From the NCBI RefSeq assembly GCF_001519065.1, contig NZ_KQ954257.1, positions 62,001-126,000 of the forward strand: 64,000 nt of DNA, read 5' to 3'. The stretch's first letter is position 1. Each line of letters opens with the position of its first letter. The notes below the pieces were generated by a model, which was given only the letters and a program-made list of their open reading frames with translations, searched no databases and was not told the origin of the DNA. The DNA comes from Novosphingobium sp. FSW06-99. GTDB taxonomy: Bacteria; Pseudomonadota; Alphaproteobacteria; Sphingomonadales; Sphingomonadaceae. This document shows positions 36,409-44,603 of this stretch, one piece after another. A program made the position numbers and the translations under genes.

Positions 36409-38130
36409 ATGACTTTTGCCGCTCCCACCGCCGATCAGGTTCTTGCCATCCGGGTCAATGCCGGGATCGATGTGCTGGCACAGAGCGAACGATTTGCCGC
36501 CGCCACACCCGATCTGGTCGAGGCGATTGTCGAGGGCATCGGCCAGTTTGCCGCAGGCGACTGGGCGCCGCTCAACCGCACCGGCGATACGCAGGGTGCG
36601 CATTGGGACAAGGGCCAGGTGCATTTGCCCGACGGCTTTGCCCAGGCCTATCGCAGCTTTGTCGAACAGGGCTGGAACAGCGTGGCCGGTCCGGTTGCGC
36701 ATGGCGGGCAGGGACTGCCGTTCACGCTGGCGACGAGTGTGCTCGAAACGCTGGGCGCCGCCAACATGGGCTTTACCCTGTTGCCGATGCTGACCGTGGG
36801 CGCGATCGAGGCAATCGATCACCACGGCAGCGAAGCGCAGAAGGCGACGTATCTGGCCAAGCTGGTGTCGGGCGAATGGTCGGGCACGATGAACCTGACC
36901 GAGCCGCAGGCCGGGTCTGACGTCGGCGCGCTGCGTACCGCCGCCACCCCGATCGAGGCGGGCGAGCACGCCGGCAAATACCTGATCAAGGGCACCAAGA
37001 TCTTCATCACCTGGGGCGAACACGATCTGGCCGACAATATCATCCACCTCGTGCTGGCGCGCACCCCCGGCGCGCCTGCGGGTTCGCGCGGCATCTCGCT
37101 GTTCATCGTACCCAAATTCCATGTCGGCGCCGATGGCACCCCCGGCGCGCGCAACGACGTGCGCTGCGCCTCGATCGAACACAAGCTGGGGATCAATGCC
37201 TCGCCGACGTGCGTCATGGTGTTTGGCGACAACGATGCCTGCGTGGGCGAGCTGATCGGGCCGGTTGGCGGGGGCCTGCGCGCGATGTTCACGATGATGA
37301 ATTCGGCGCGCATCAATGTCGGCAGCCAGGGCGTGCAGATTGCCGAAGCTGCGCTGCAACAGGCGCGCGCCTATGCGCGCGACCGCATACAGTCCGCCCG
37401 CGCCAGCAGCACCGACAAGACCCCGGTGGCAATTGTCGAACATCCCGACGTGCGCCGCATGCTGCTGCGCATGCGCGCCATGACCGAAGCGGCACGCGCC
37501 CTGCTCTATTACACCGCCGGGCAAGTGGATCGCGGCACGCTGGGCGATGGTGCGGCACAGGCCCGTGCCGAAGCGCTGGTGCCGCTGCTCAAGGCGTGGG
37601 GCACCGATGTCGGGTGCGAAGTGGCCAGCCTTGGCATCCAGATCCACGGCGGCATGGGCTTCATCGAGGAAACCGGCGCGGCGCAGTTCTATCGCGATGC
37701 GCGGATCGCCCCGATCTATGAAGGCACCAACGGCATCCAGGCCGCCGATTTCGTCACCCGCAAGCTCGGCCTCGAAAACGGCGCGGTGGTCCAGGCGCTG
37801 TTGAGCGATATTCTGGCCGATTGCGCGGAAAGCCCCGAACTTGCCGCGCTGGTCCGCGATGCGCAGGCGGTGGCAAGCTGGATGGCCAGCGGCGATGCCA
37901 GTCTGGACGACAAGCTGGCCGGATCGGTGCCGTTCACCACGATGTGCGCGGTGGCGGTGGCCGGGTGGCAACTGGTGCGTCAGGTCCACGCCACCGGGTC
38001 GGAGGAAAAGGCCGCCATCACGCGCTTTTTCAACCGCACGATCGCGCCCGAGGCACGCGGGCTGGGCGCCGCCGCGATGGCCGGGGCGGGTCTGATCTAT
38101 GAACTCGACACCGCGGCGCTGGTGGGCTGA
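36409..38130 (+). CDS. Acyl-CoA dehydrogenase (large, DmdC-like family)
   Basis: FAD-dependent dehydrogenase of 573 residues, longer than classical short-chain enzymes (about 385). It has the signatures MNLTEPQAGSDVGALRT, KIFITWGEHDL, the FAD-binding GGMGFIEETGAAQFYRD, and the YEGTNGIQAADF region with the catalytic glutamate. The extra C-terminal domain (from about residue 460) is typical of the family that includes 3-methylmercaptopropionyl-CoA dehydrogenase DmdC; substrate unknown. The start is the ATG at 36409. The DUF815 gene follows 9 bp downstream on the same strand. Confidence 0.93.
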   Translation: MTFAAPTADQVLAIRVNAGIDVLAQSERFAAATPDLVEAIVEGIGQFAAGDWAPLNRTGDTQGAHWDKGQVHLPDGFAQAYRSFVEQGWNSVAGPVAHGGQGLPFTLATSVLETLGAANMGFTLLPMLTVGAIEAIDHHGSEAQKATYLAKLVSGEWSGTMNLTEPQAGSDVGALRTAATPIEAGEHAGKYLIKGTKIFITWGEHDLADNIIHLVLARTPGAPAGSRGISLFIVPKFHVGADGTPGARNDVRCASIEHKLGINASPTCVMVFGDNDACVGELIGPVGGGLRAMFTMMNSARINVGSQGVQIAEAALQQARAYARDRIQSARASSTDKTPVAIVEHPDVRRMLLRMRAMTEAARALLYYTAGQVDRGTLGDGAAQARAEALVPLLKAWGTDVGCEVASLGIQIHGGMGFIEETGAAQFYRDARIAPIYEGTNGIQAADFVTRKLGLENGAVVQALLSDILADCAESPELAALVRDAQAVASWMASGDASLDDKLAGSVPFTTMCAVAVAGWQLVRQVHATGSEEKAAITRFFNRTIAPEARGLGAAAMAGAGLIYELDTAALVG

Positions 38131-38139
38131 CGCACGATC

Positions 38140-38967
38140 ATGACCGATTCCAACGATGTCTTGCGCCGGATCGCCGACGCACTCGACCGCATTGCCCCGC
38201 CTGTCCCGGTGCCGACCGACTGGCTGTTGCACCCCGCCTATGTCTGGCAGGGCACACAGGCCCATGCCGTGCCGGTCTTGCAGGCCCCGGCGCTTGACCT
38301 GATCAAGGGTGTCGATGCGCAAAAGGCCGCCGTGGTGGGCAATGTCGAACGTCTGGCCGCCGGGGCCTCGGCGCATGACATGCTGCTGTGGGGATCGCGC
38401 GGCATGGGCAAATCGGCACTGACGCGCGCCGCCGTGGCCGCGGCCGCCACCGCGCATCCGGGCCGGATCGCGTTGGTACAGGCAGTTGCCGATGCCGGGC
38501 TGGCCACGCTGTTCGCTACGCTGCGCGGGATCGATCGCAACTATCTGGTGTTCATCGACGACCTTGGGTTTGACGACGGCGACAGCGAAGGCCCGCGCAA
38601 GCTGCGCTCCTGGCTCGAAGGCGGGGTTGAGGCGCGGCCCGCCAATGTGCGGCTGGCCGTCACGTCGAACCGCCGCGCGATTGTCGAACGCCACATGCGC
38701 GAACAGGACGATCCGATCAATCCACGCGATGCGGTCGATGACCAGTTGGCATTGGCTGACCGGTTCGGGCTGAGCCTTGGCTTTCACGCCTGTTCGCAGG
38801 ACGATTATCTGGCGATCATCACCGGCTATGCCGCGCATTACGCGCTGGATTTCGATCCCGCCGATGCACTCGAATGGTCCAAACGGCGTGGCGCGCGATC
38901 AGGCCGCGTTGCCTGGCACTATGTCACCGAACTGGCCGGGCGCGCCGGGCGTGCACTGCAAGGATAG
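38140..38967 (+). CDS. DUF815 family ATP-binding protein
   Basis: Cytosolic AAA+-like ATPase of 275 residues, family DUF815, function unknown. Walker A GSRGMGKSALTRA is at residues about 86-98, with a Walker B-like FIDDLGFDDGD and sensor-like VTSNRRAIVERH. The C-terminus has the family motif RGARSGRVAWHYVTEL. It begins 9 bp after the acyl-CoA dehydrogenase gene. Its last 69 nt lie opposite the end of the convergent aminotransferase gene. Confidence 0.88.
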   Translation: MTDSNDVLRRIADALDRIAPPVPVPTDWLLHPAYVWQGTQAHAVPVLQAPALDLIKGVDAQKAAVVGNVERLAAGASAHDMLLWGSRGMGKSALTRAAVAAAATAHPGRIALVQAVADAGLATLFATLRGIDRNYLVFIDDLGFDDGDSEGPRKLRSWLEGGVEARPANVRLAVTSNRRAIVERHMREQDDPINPRDAVDDQLALADRFGLSLGFHACSQDDYLAIITGYAAHYALDFDPADALEWSKRRGARSGRVAWHYVTELAGRAGRALQG

Positions 38968-40143
38968 TGCAAACCCGCCGATCCGCTCACACGCGGCCTG
39001 CAGCACATCCTTATCGTGGACCAACCCGATGCGGATGTGCCCAGCCGCCTGATCGCCAAACGCCTCGCCCGCCAGCACGACAATGCCGGTCTGTTCGAAC
39101 AGCCGCGCGGCAAAGTCCCCGGCGGTGATCCCGCACGGGCGGATATCGACCATCACGAACATTCCGGCGCGGGGGATGATCGCGCGCAAGGCCGCGGTCC
39201 GGTGCAAGGTGGCGATCACCACATCGGCGCGATCGGCATAGGCGCGCGCCATGTCCGCCGCAAACCGGGTCCCTTCGCGCAGCGCGGTGCACGCGGCATC
39301 CTGGATGAATTCGGGCCCACCATAGAGCATGACAATATTGAGCCTGGCCGCATGCGCGCCGAATGCCGCCGGACCGATCGACCAGCCCAGCCGCCACCCG
39401 CTCATCGCGTGCGATTTCGACAGGCTGCTGACCACCACGGTACGTTCGGCCATGCCGGGCAGCGATGCCAGCGTAAACGGCACGGGATGGCCAGGGTAAT
39501 GCAGCGCGCGATAGACTTCATCCACGATCACCCACAGATCGTGCGCGATGGCGATTTCGGCAATGGCGCGCCAGATCGCCTCGGGGATCACCGCGCCGGT
39601 CGGATTGTTGGGATCGTTGACCAGAATTGCACGCGTGCGAGGCGTGATCGCGGCGGCAATCGCATCGGGACACGGCAGAAAGTCATCTTCCGACCGTGTC
39701 GGCACGACCACCGGCTGTGCCCCGCAGACCCCCAGCGTGTCACGATAGGTGACATAGACCGGGTCGAAGATCACCACTTCATCACCCGGATCCAGCAGCG
39801 TCAGACACGTGGCAAACAGCGCGTTTTGCGCCCCGGCCAGCACCGTCACCTGATCGGGCAGCACCGGCGCCCCGATCCTGGCCGCATACTCGTCGGCCAG
39901 CAGACGGCGCAGCGCGGTGGTGCCCGACATCTCGGTATAATGCGTATGCCCGGCATTCAGGCTGGCAATCGCCGCATCGGTGATCACGCGCGGCGTGTCG
40001 AAGTCGGAATCACCGACCGACAGCAGCAGATAGGCATCGGGCGCGGCTTCGCCCGCCGCCATCCGCCGCACCGCCTCGTAATGCAGATCCCATGCGCGCG
40101 ATCCCGTGCTGCGGATGCGATCGGTCAGCGCTGCAAATTTCAA
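38899..40143 (-). CDS. Class I/II PLP-dependent aminotransferase (TTG start)
   Basis: Fold-type I aminotransferase of 414 residues; substrate unknown (aspartate/aromatic aminotransferase superfamily). Visible features: SVGDSDFDTP, the cofactor-binding VLAGAQNAL and DPNNPTGAV, VDEVYRAL, and the Schiff-base lysine in SLSKSHAMSGWRLGW. The probable first codon is TTG at 40143 with AAGGA eight nt upstream. The normal domain ends near ERIGGFAL; about 22 further residues are encoded antisense to the DUF815 3' end and are likely a non-conserved tail. Confidence 0.88.
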   Translation of the reverse strand: MKFAALTDRIRSTGSRAWDLHYEAVRRMAAGEAAPDAYLLLSVGDSDFDTPRVITDAAIASLNAGHTHYTEMSGTTALRRLLADEYAARIGAPVLPDQVTVLAGAQNALFATCLTLLDPGDEVVIFDPVYVTYRDTLGVCGAQPVVVPTRSEDDFLPCPDAIAAAITPRTRAILVNDPNNPTGAVIPEAIWRAIAEIAIAHDLWVIVDEVYRALHYPGHPVPFTLASLPGMAERTVVVSSLSKSHAMSGWRLGWSIGPAAFGAHAARLNIVMLYGGPEFIQDAACTALREGTRFAADMARAYADRADVVIATLHRTAALRAIIPRAGMFVMVDIRPCGITAGDFAARLFEQTGIVVLAGEAFGDQAAGHIRIGLVHDKDVLQAACERIGGFALSLQCTPGAPGQFGDIVPGNAA

Positions 40144-40171
40144 GCCCCGGTCCTTTGCGGCGTGGTGCGCG

Positions 40172-41632
40172 TTATTGCTGTTTGGTCAGGTCCGAAGTGT
40201 CATCGCGCTTGACGGTGAAATGGTCGGGCATCTTGGGTTCGGGCGGCGCCTCGTGCGTGGGCATGGCCACGATTGCGGGCGCCGGCTTTGCGCCCGGCGC
40301 AACCACGCGCCAGATCACCCCGCCAACGTCGTCGCTGACCAGCAGCGCGCCATCACGGGCAAAGGTGACCCACACCGGCCGGCCATGCGCGCGATCCTGC
40401 TTGTCGAGAAACCCGGTCAGCACCGGCACCGGTGTGGTGGGCGACACATTGCCGAAATCGTCGAACGGCACGAACACCACGTCATATCCGGCCAGCGGTT
40501 TGCGGTTCCACGACCCATGGCGGGCGACCAGCGCCCCGCTCGAAAAACGCGGCCCCAGCAAGTTGCCACCGCGCGCAAACGTCAGCCCCAGCGGCGCGAC
40601 ATGGACACCCAGGCCATATTCGGGCTTTTTGACATAATCTACCATGTCCTGCGGCATCTGCGACTGCACGCGCCAGTCGCCAAATTTCTTCCAGTAGAGC
40701 CACGGCCAGCCATATTGCGCGCCCAGCGGCACCGAGGTCAGGTAATCGGGCACGAGGTCCGATCCCAGCATGTCGCGTTCGTTGACCACGGTCCACAATT
40801 CGCCGGTGCGCGGGTTCCAGTCCATGCCATTGGGATTGCGCATGCCACCGGCAAATTCGCGCGACGAATGCTTGGTGAAATCATATTCGTCAATCGCCGC
40901 ACGACCGGCTTCGCGTGCCATGCCATCGTCGGCAATGTTGGTGGCCGACCCGATCGAGACATAGAGCCGGTTGCCATCGGCGCTGAGCAGCAGGTTGCGC
41001 GCCCAGTGGTTGCCCCCGCCCGGCAAGTCCATCAGCTTTTCCGGCTTGCCCACCAGACTGGTCTGGCCGGGCTGAAACGGCCACGACACCACCGCATCGG
41101 TGTTGGCGACATAGAGCCGCCCGGCGCGCCAGACCATGCCGAACGGCGAATTGAGCCCCGGATTGGTCATCACGAACCGTTGATCGGCGTGCCCGGTGCC
41201 CTTGCTGTCGCGCAGCACCACAATCGAATTGGGCGAGGCTTCGCCCGCGCCGGCGGCGCTGAACAACCATTTGGCGACAAATCCGCTTATCCCGTGTTGC
41301 CCGCGATCGGCCGGGGCATTGGTCTGCGCGGCCAGCACATCGCCATTGGGCAGCAGATAGAGCGTGCGCGGATGCTGCAAGCCATCGGCAAAGCGCGACA
41401 CCGCCAGCCCCGGCGCGGCCACGGGTGATTCGCCCGCCTGCCAGCCCACCGGTTTGGCAATGCCGATGGTCGGAAACGTCTGCGGCCGGGGATCGGTTAT
41501 CTTTGGATGCGGACCGGTGGTTTCGGCCAAAGGCACTTGCGCCTGATCGCCCTGCATCAGCCAGACGATCCCGCCGCCCGCCACCAGCACCACGGCACCG
41601 AGGCCAACGAGTGTCTTTTTGAAGGTGTTCAT
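40172..41632 (-). CDS. Sorbosone dehydrogenase-like / PQQ-type beta-propeller protein
   Basis: Membrane-anchored periplasmic protein of 486 residues from the ATG at 41632, with an N-terminal transmembrane or signal segment (KKTLVGLGAVVLVAGGGIVWL). It has a six-bladed glucose/sorbosone dehydrogenase-like propeller: HPRTLYLLPNGDVLAAQTN, the SPFGMVW blade, LYVSIGSATN, GMRNPNGMDWNP, VVNERDMLG and HGSWNRKPLAGYDVVFVPF. The family oxidises sugars or uronates using PQQ; substrate and activity here are inferred. It lies 28 bp upstream of the aminotransferase on the same strand. Confidence 0.88.
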   Translation of the reverse strand: MNTFKKTLVGLGAVVLVAGGGIVWLMQGDQAQVPLAETTGPHPKITDPRPQTFPTIGIAKPVGWQAGESPVAAPGLAVSRFADGLQHPRTLYLLPNGDVLAAQTNAPADRGQHGISGFVAKWLFSAAGAGEASPNSIVVLRDSKGTGHADQRFVMTNPGLNSPFGMVWRAGRLYVANTDAVVSWPFQPGQTSLVGKPEKLMDLPGGGNHWARNLLLSADGNRLYVSIGSATNIADDGMAREAGRAAIDEYDFTKHSSREFAGGMRNPNGMDWNPRTGELWTVVNERDMLGSDLVPDYLTSVPLGAQYGWPWLYWKKFGDWRVQSQMPQDMVDYVKKPEYGLGVHVAPLGLTFARGGNLLGPRFSSGALVARHGSWNRKPLAGYDVVFVPFDDFGNVSPTTPVPVLTGFLDKQDRAHGRPVWVTFARDGALLVSDDVGGVIWRVVAPGAKPAPAIVAMPTHEAPPEPKMPDHFTVKRDDTSDLTKQQ

Positions 41633-41705
41633 GGCGGCAAATCTAGGCCGCGCCACGCGATCCCGCAATGGTCATCGCCGCATGATTGGCTTATGGGTCG
41701 CTGTC

Positions 41706-42197
41706 ATGTTTGACTTTTCCCCCACAGCGCCGCTCGACAAACCCGAACTCTATCGCGAACTGGTCGGCAGTGCCCGCGCGCTGATCGATGGCGAGCCCGA
41801 TGGCATCGCCAATATGGCCAACCTGGCCGCGCTGATCTGGACTTTTATGCCCGATCTGAACTGGGCCGGGTTTTACCGCCTGGTCCCCGGCACCCCCGAC
41901 GAACTGGTGCTGGGGCCATTCATCGGCAAACCGGCCTGCATCCGCATCGCGCTGGGCAGCGGGGTCTGCGGTACCGCCGCCGCCACCCGCACCACGCAAG
42001 TGGTTGCCGATGTCCACGCGTTTCCGGGCCATATCGCTTGCGACGCCGACAGCCGTTCGGAACTGGTCGTGCCGGTGATGCGCGAAGGCGTGGTGATCGC
42101 GGTGATCGATCTCGACAGCCCTCTGCCCGCGCGCTTCGATGCAGCAGACGCCCGGGGGATCGAGGCGCTGGCGCAGGCGATCGCCGCGCATATCTGA
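41706..42197 (+). CDS. msrC: Free methionine-(R)-sulfoxide reductase (GAF domain)
   Basis: fRMsr reduces free Met-R-sulfoxide with a GAF-fold active site. It has 163 residues from the ATG at 41706. All three redox cysteines are present: Cys78 (GKPACIRIALG), Cys88 (GVCGTAAATR) and Cys112 (HIACDADSRSELVVPV), at a constant offset from E. coli MsrC. An alternative ATG lies 24 nt upstream. It is divergent from the sorbosone-dehydrogenase-like gene. Confidence 0.93.
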   Translation: MFDFSPTAPLDKPELYRELVGSARALIDGEPDGIANMANLAALIWTFMPDLNWAGFYRLVPGTPDELVLGPFIGKPACIRIALGSGVCGTAAATRTTQVVADVHAFPGHIACDADSRSELVVPVMREGVVIAVIDLDSPLPARFDAADARGIEALAQAIAAHI

Positions 42198-42321
42198 AAA
42201 TCTGCGCCGAAACGGGACAGCGGCGGTTGGTCGCTTGGGACTGGCCGGTTTGAATGGTAAATTCCGGGTTAACGGGTGCCCTGCGGCTTGCGCAGGCGCG
42301 CCTTTGGCCGGGGATTTGTCG

Positions 42322-42873
42322 ATGCCATCGTTTGCAATGTGGACTCGTCTGGCGCTGATTGCGCTATCATCGTGCGCGCTGGGCGGCGTGGCGCAGGCCG
42401 ATGCACCGGCCGGCAGCGCGGTGCCACCGGGGTGGGTGTGGCAGGGCGTGTGGCAGAATGGCCAATGGAACGGGCAATGGATTCCCGGCCCCGGCATCAC
42501 GCCGGGCGCGCCGATGCCCGGTGGCGATCCCGCGCTGATGCGCCTGGCCGAACGGTGCCATGATGATCGCGAAGACCGTCACCGGCGCGAGCATGATTGC
42601 GCGGTGTTCTTCCACGATCACCCCGAATTTGCACAGGGCTATCCCGCCGGGGCACAGCCTTATCCCCCGGCGCCGGTCGGGCCGATGCCCTACCCCGCCA
42701 TGGCCTATGCCCCGGTCGGCTATGTGATGGTGCCGGTGATCACCACCGCGCCGCAGCAGCAGCCTTGTGTGGAAACGAAAACGGTGACCACCACTTATAT
42801 CATCGAAAAGCACCGCCACGTGGTCTGGACCAGGCCGCGCCGCAAGGAAAAGCGGGTCTATACTGGCAGTTAG
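42322..42873 (+). CDS. Secreted hypothetical protein, Trp/Gly and Pro-rich
   Basis: A 183-residue protein starting at the ATG at 42322 with GGGGAT upstream. It has a signal peptide (MPSFAMWTRLALIALSSCAL..GVAQA), then PPGWVWQGVWQNGQWNGQW, a repetitive W-Q/N-G segment. A charged Cys/His-containing stretch (ERCHDDREDRHRREHDC) comes next, and a Pro/Tyr-rich tail with TTYIIEKHRHVVWTRP follows. I do not recognise the family; the composition suggests a periplasmic or outer-membrane-associated protein. Its stop overlaps the end of the convergent exporter gene by 4 nt. Confidence 0.7.
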   Translation: MPSFAMWTRLALIALSSCALGGVAQADAPAGSAVPPGWVWQGVWQNGQWNGQWIPGPGITPGAPMPGGDPALMRLAERCHDDREDRHRREHDCAVFFHDHPEFAQGYPAGAQPYPPAPVGPMPYPAMAYAPVGYVMVPVITTAPQQQPCVETKTVTTTYIIEKHRHVVWTRPRRKEKRVYTGS

Positions 42874-43769
42874 AGAGAATCGTCGGGGACGGCGCGCGCA
42901 GTATCCTCCCCACCGCTCCACAGCACGGAACCGGCCCCGGCGCCAATCACGCAGGCGATCGCCAGCCATTGCCGGGCGCTGAGCACTTCATTCAGCAGCA
43001 CCATGCCGCCAAGGGCCCCCACCGCCGGTTCCACCGCGACCAGCACGCCAAAGGTGCGGCGCGCAATCCCGCGCAACGCAATGCGTTCGAGCGAATAGGG
43101 CAAGGCCCCCGACACCATCGCCGCGATCAGCCCAAGCCCCATCAGCCGGGGATCGAGCAGCCGCAGCCCCGCGCGCGCGATACCAAACGGGGCAATCACC
43201 AGCGCCGCCGTGGCCATTCCCACGGCCACCGCCTGCCCCGCGTGGACATGACTGCCACGCTGACCAAACACGATGTACAGCGCCCAGAACAGCGCCGCGA
43301 GCAAGGCGAAGGCAACCCCCTTGGCATCGAGCGCATGCGCCGACCCGGTGATCGGCAGCAACAGGCCCAGCCCGACGACTGCCAGGGCAATCCACACGAA
43401 ATGCACCATGCGCCGCGAATGAAGTGTGGCCACCGACAAGGGACCGAGGAATTCGATCGCCATCGCCGGCCCCAACGGCAAAGTCGCCAGCGCCTTGTAG
43501 AATGACAGGTTCATCGCCCCGAGCGACACCCCGTAGAGCGCCATGTCCATCAATTCACGACGCGCCCACGCCCGGCGCCACGGCCGCCACATCGCCACGA
43601 GCACGATGGCGGAAAATCCGGCGCGGTAGAATGCCGTGCCCTCGGCGCCAACATCGCCGAACAGGCGTTTGGCAAATGACGTGCCGCCAATGAACAGCAT
43701 CATCGCAGCCAGCAGCGCGGCATAGGGAATGATCCTCGCCGTGCGGGAGTGGCTTTGCGAAGGTGTCAC
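42870..43769 (-). CDS. EamA-family exporter, RhtA-like
   Basis: Inner-membrane transporter with about ten hydrophobic segments in two EamA repeats (AALLAAMMLFIGGTSFAK onward; second repeat from AKGVAFALLAALFWALYIVFG). LPLGPAMAIEFLGPL is typical of RhtA-like threonine/homoserine exporters. The GTG at 43769 gives 299 residues; an ATG at 43832 would add 21 residues overlapping the small gene upstream. The Lrp-type regulator across the divergent gap is consistent with amino-acid export. Confidence 0.85.
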   Translation of the reverse strand: MTPSQSHSRTARIIPYAALLAAMMLFIGGTSFAKRLFGDVGAEGTAFYRAGFSAIVLVAMWRPWRRAWARRELMDMALYGVSLGAMNLSFYKALATLPLGPAMAIEFLGPLSVATLHSRRMVHFVWIALAVVGLGLLLPITGSAHALDAKGVAFALLAALFWALYIVFGQRGSHVHAGQAVAVGMATAALVIAPFGIARAGLRLLDPRLMGLGLIAAMVSGALPYSLERIALRGIARRTFGVLVAVEPAVGALGGMVLLNEVLSARQWLAIACVIGAGAGSVLWSGGEDTARAVPDDSL

Positions 43770-43780
43770 CAGGTCTGGTC

Positions 43781-43933
43781 TCAGGCTGCGCGATCGGCGG
43801 GCAGGTTGCGCGTGGGTGCGGAATGCTTCCACGGGGCATCGTAATGGATTGCGACGCTTGCCTCAAACGCTTCGCGGGCAAGCACAAGCAGGCGGGCCGG
43901 AAATCCGGCCGAGCGCGGGATGCGGGTCATCAT
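43781..43933 (-). CDS. Small protein of 50 residues, unknown function
   Basis: A short reading frame starting with tandem ATGs (43933/43930) after a strong ACAGGAGA ribosome binding site. It encodes an Arg/Ala-rich product: MMTRIPRSAGFPARLLVLAR to begin, a central EAFEASVAIHYDAPWKH, and an end in LPADRAA. The stop lies 11 nt before the GTG start of the RhtA-like exporter, so it looks like the first gene of that transcript. It has no signal or membrane segment. It was found by reading the sequence; no family is recognised. The good Shine-Dalgarno site and amphipathic middle favour a real gene, but its size keeps this uncertain. Confidence 0.5.
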   Translation of the reverse strand: MMTRIPRSAGFPARLLVLAREAFEASVAIHYDAPWKHSAPTRNLPADRAA

Positions 43934-44039
43934 GATTCTCCTGTCGGGGCGCTGGGTAGCGCCCTCGCGATATGTATGCAGCGGTAATTAACCCGTGTTG
44001 CCGGACCAATGGCGCCGAATTTGGGTATATCTGCGACCA

Positions 44040-44072
44040 TTTTTCGCGTTATATTCCGCAATATGCGAAAAA
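44040..44072. promoter_or_regulatory. Nested inverted repeats over the lrp start codon (candidate Lrp operator)
   Basis: TTTTTCGC (44040-44047) pairs with GCGAAAAA (44065-44072), and inside it ATATT pairs with AATAT around CCGC (44051-44064). The element overlaps the Lrp-family ATG at 44063. AT-rich symmetric sites of this kind are typical Lrp/AsnC targets, so autoregulation and control of the divergent exporter are plausible. Confidence 0.5.
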
Positions 44073-44548
44073 GGATCGATCTTGACGAATTTGACCGCCG
44101 CCTGATCGAAGAAGCGCGTCGCGACAACCAGCAACCCGCCCGCATCCTGGCCGACAAAGTCGGACTGTCGGTGTCGGCGGTGCTGCGCCGGCTGCGCCGC
44201 TTGCGCGAAGAAGGGGTGATCGTGGCCGACCGTGCGGTGATCGATCCCGCGCTGACGGGATCGGCACTGACGATGCACGTGCTGGTCAAGATGAAGCAGG
44301 CCGGGGCGCGGTCGATGGATACCTTTGCGCGGGCCATCGCCCAGCATCGCGAAGTGACGGCGGCGTGGGACGTGACCGGCGACGATGATTTTGTGCTGAA
44401 AGTGCAAGTCGGGTCGATGCAGGAATATGACCGCTTTACCCGGCGCGCGCTGGGCGAAGACCAGGGCGTCTATGCCTTCAAGACGCTGATCACCATCCGC
44501 ACGATCGTCGAGGATGATGGCTGGCGCCGACCCTTGCTGCTGGATTGA
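44063..44548 (+). CDS. Lrp/AsnC family transcriptional regulator
   Basis: A 161-residue regulator. It has an N-terminal winged HTH (IDLDEFDRRLIEEARRD, ILADKVGLSVSAVLRRLRRL, EEGVIVADRAVID) and a C-terminal RAM ligand-binding/oligomerisation domain (HVLVKMK, HREVTAAWDVTGDDDFVLKV, TLITIRTIVE). Lrp/AsnC proteins sense amino acids. The start is the ATG at 44063. It is divergent from the RhtA-like exporter, a common regulator-exporter arrangement. Confidence 0.92.
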   Translation: MRKRIDLDEFDRRLIEEARRDNQQPARILADKVGLSVSAVLRRLRRLREEGVIVADRAVIDPALTGSALTMHVLVKMKQAGARSMDTFARAIAQHREVTAAWDVTGDDDFVLKVQVGSMQEYDRFTRRALGEDQGVYAFKTLITIRTIVEDDGWRRPLLLD

Positions 44549-44571
44549 GGCGGGGGCCTGTCACCCCCGCC
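44549..44571. terminator. Short hairpin between convergent lrp and acyl-CoA dehydrogenase genes
   Basis: GGCGGGGG (44549-44556) pairs perfectly with CCCCCGCC (44564-44571) around a 7-nt loop, right at the Lrp gene stop. There is no T-tract on either side; it may serve as a weak terminator for both converging transcripts. Confidence 0.45.
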
Positions 44572-44575
44572 CCAG

Positions 44576-44603
44576 ACATCGATCAAAGCACATCGATCAA
44601 AGC
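44576..44603. repeat. 14-bp exact tandem duplication at a gene end
   Basis: ACATCGATCAAAGC occurs twice head to tail (44576-44589, 44590-44603). The right copy contains the stop codon and last Lys-Leu codons of the acyl-CoA dehydrogenase gene; the left copy is a duplicate lying just outside. Confidence 0.85.

Noticed and set aside
36214..38838. An 874-codon open frame on the - strand
   Set aside because: Shadow of the acyl-CoA dehydrogenase and DUF815 genes.
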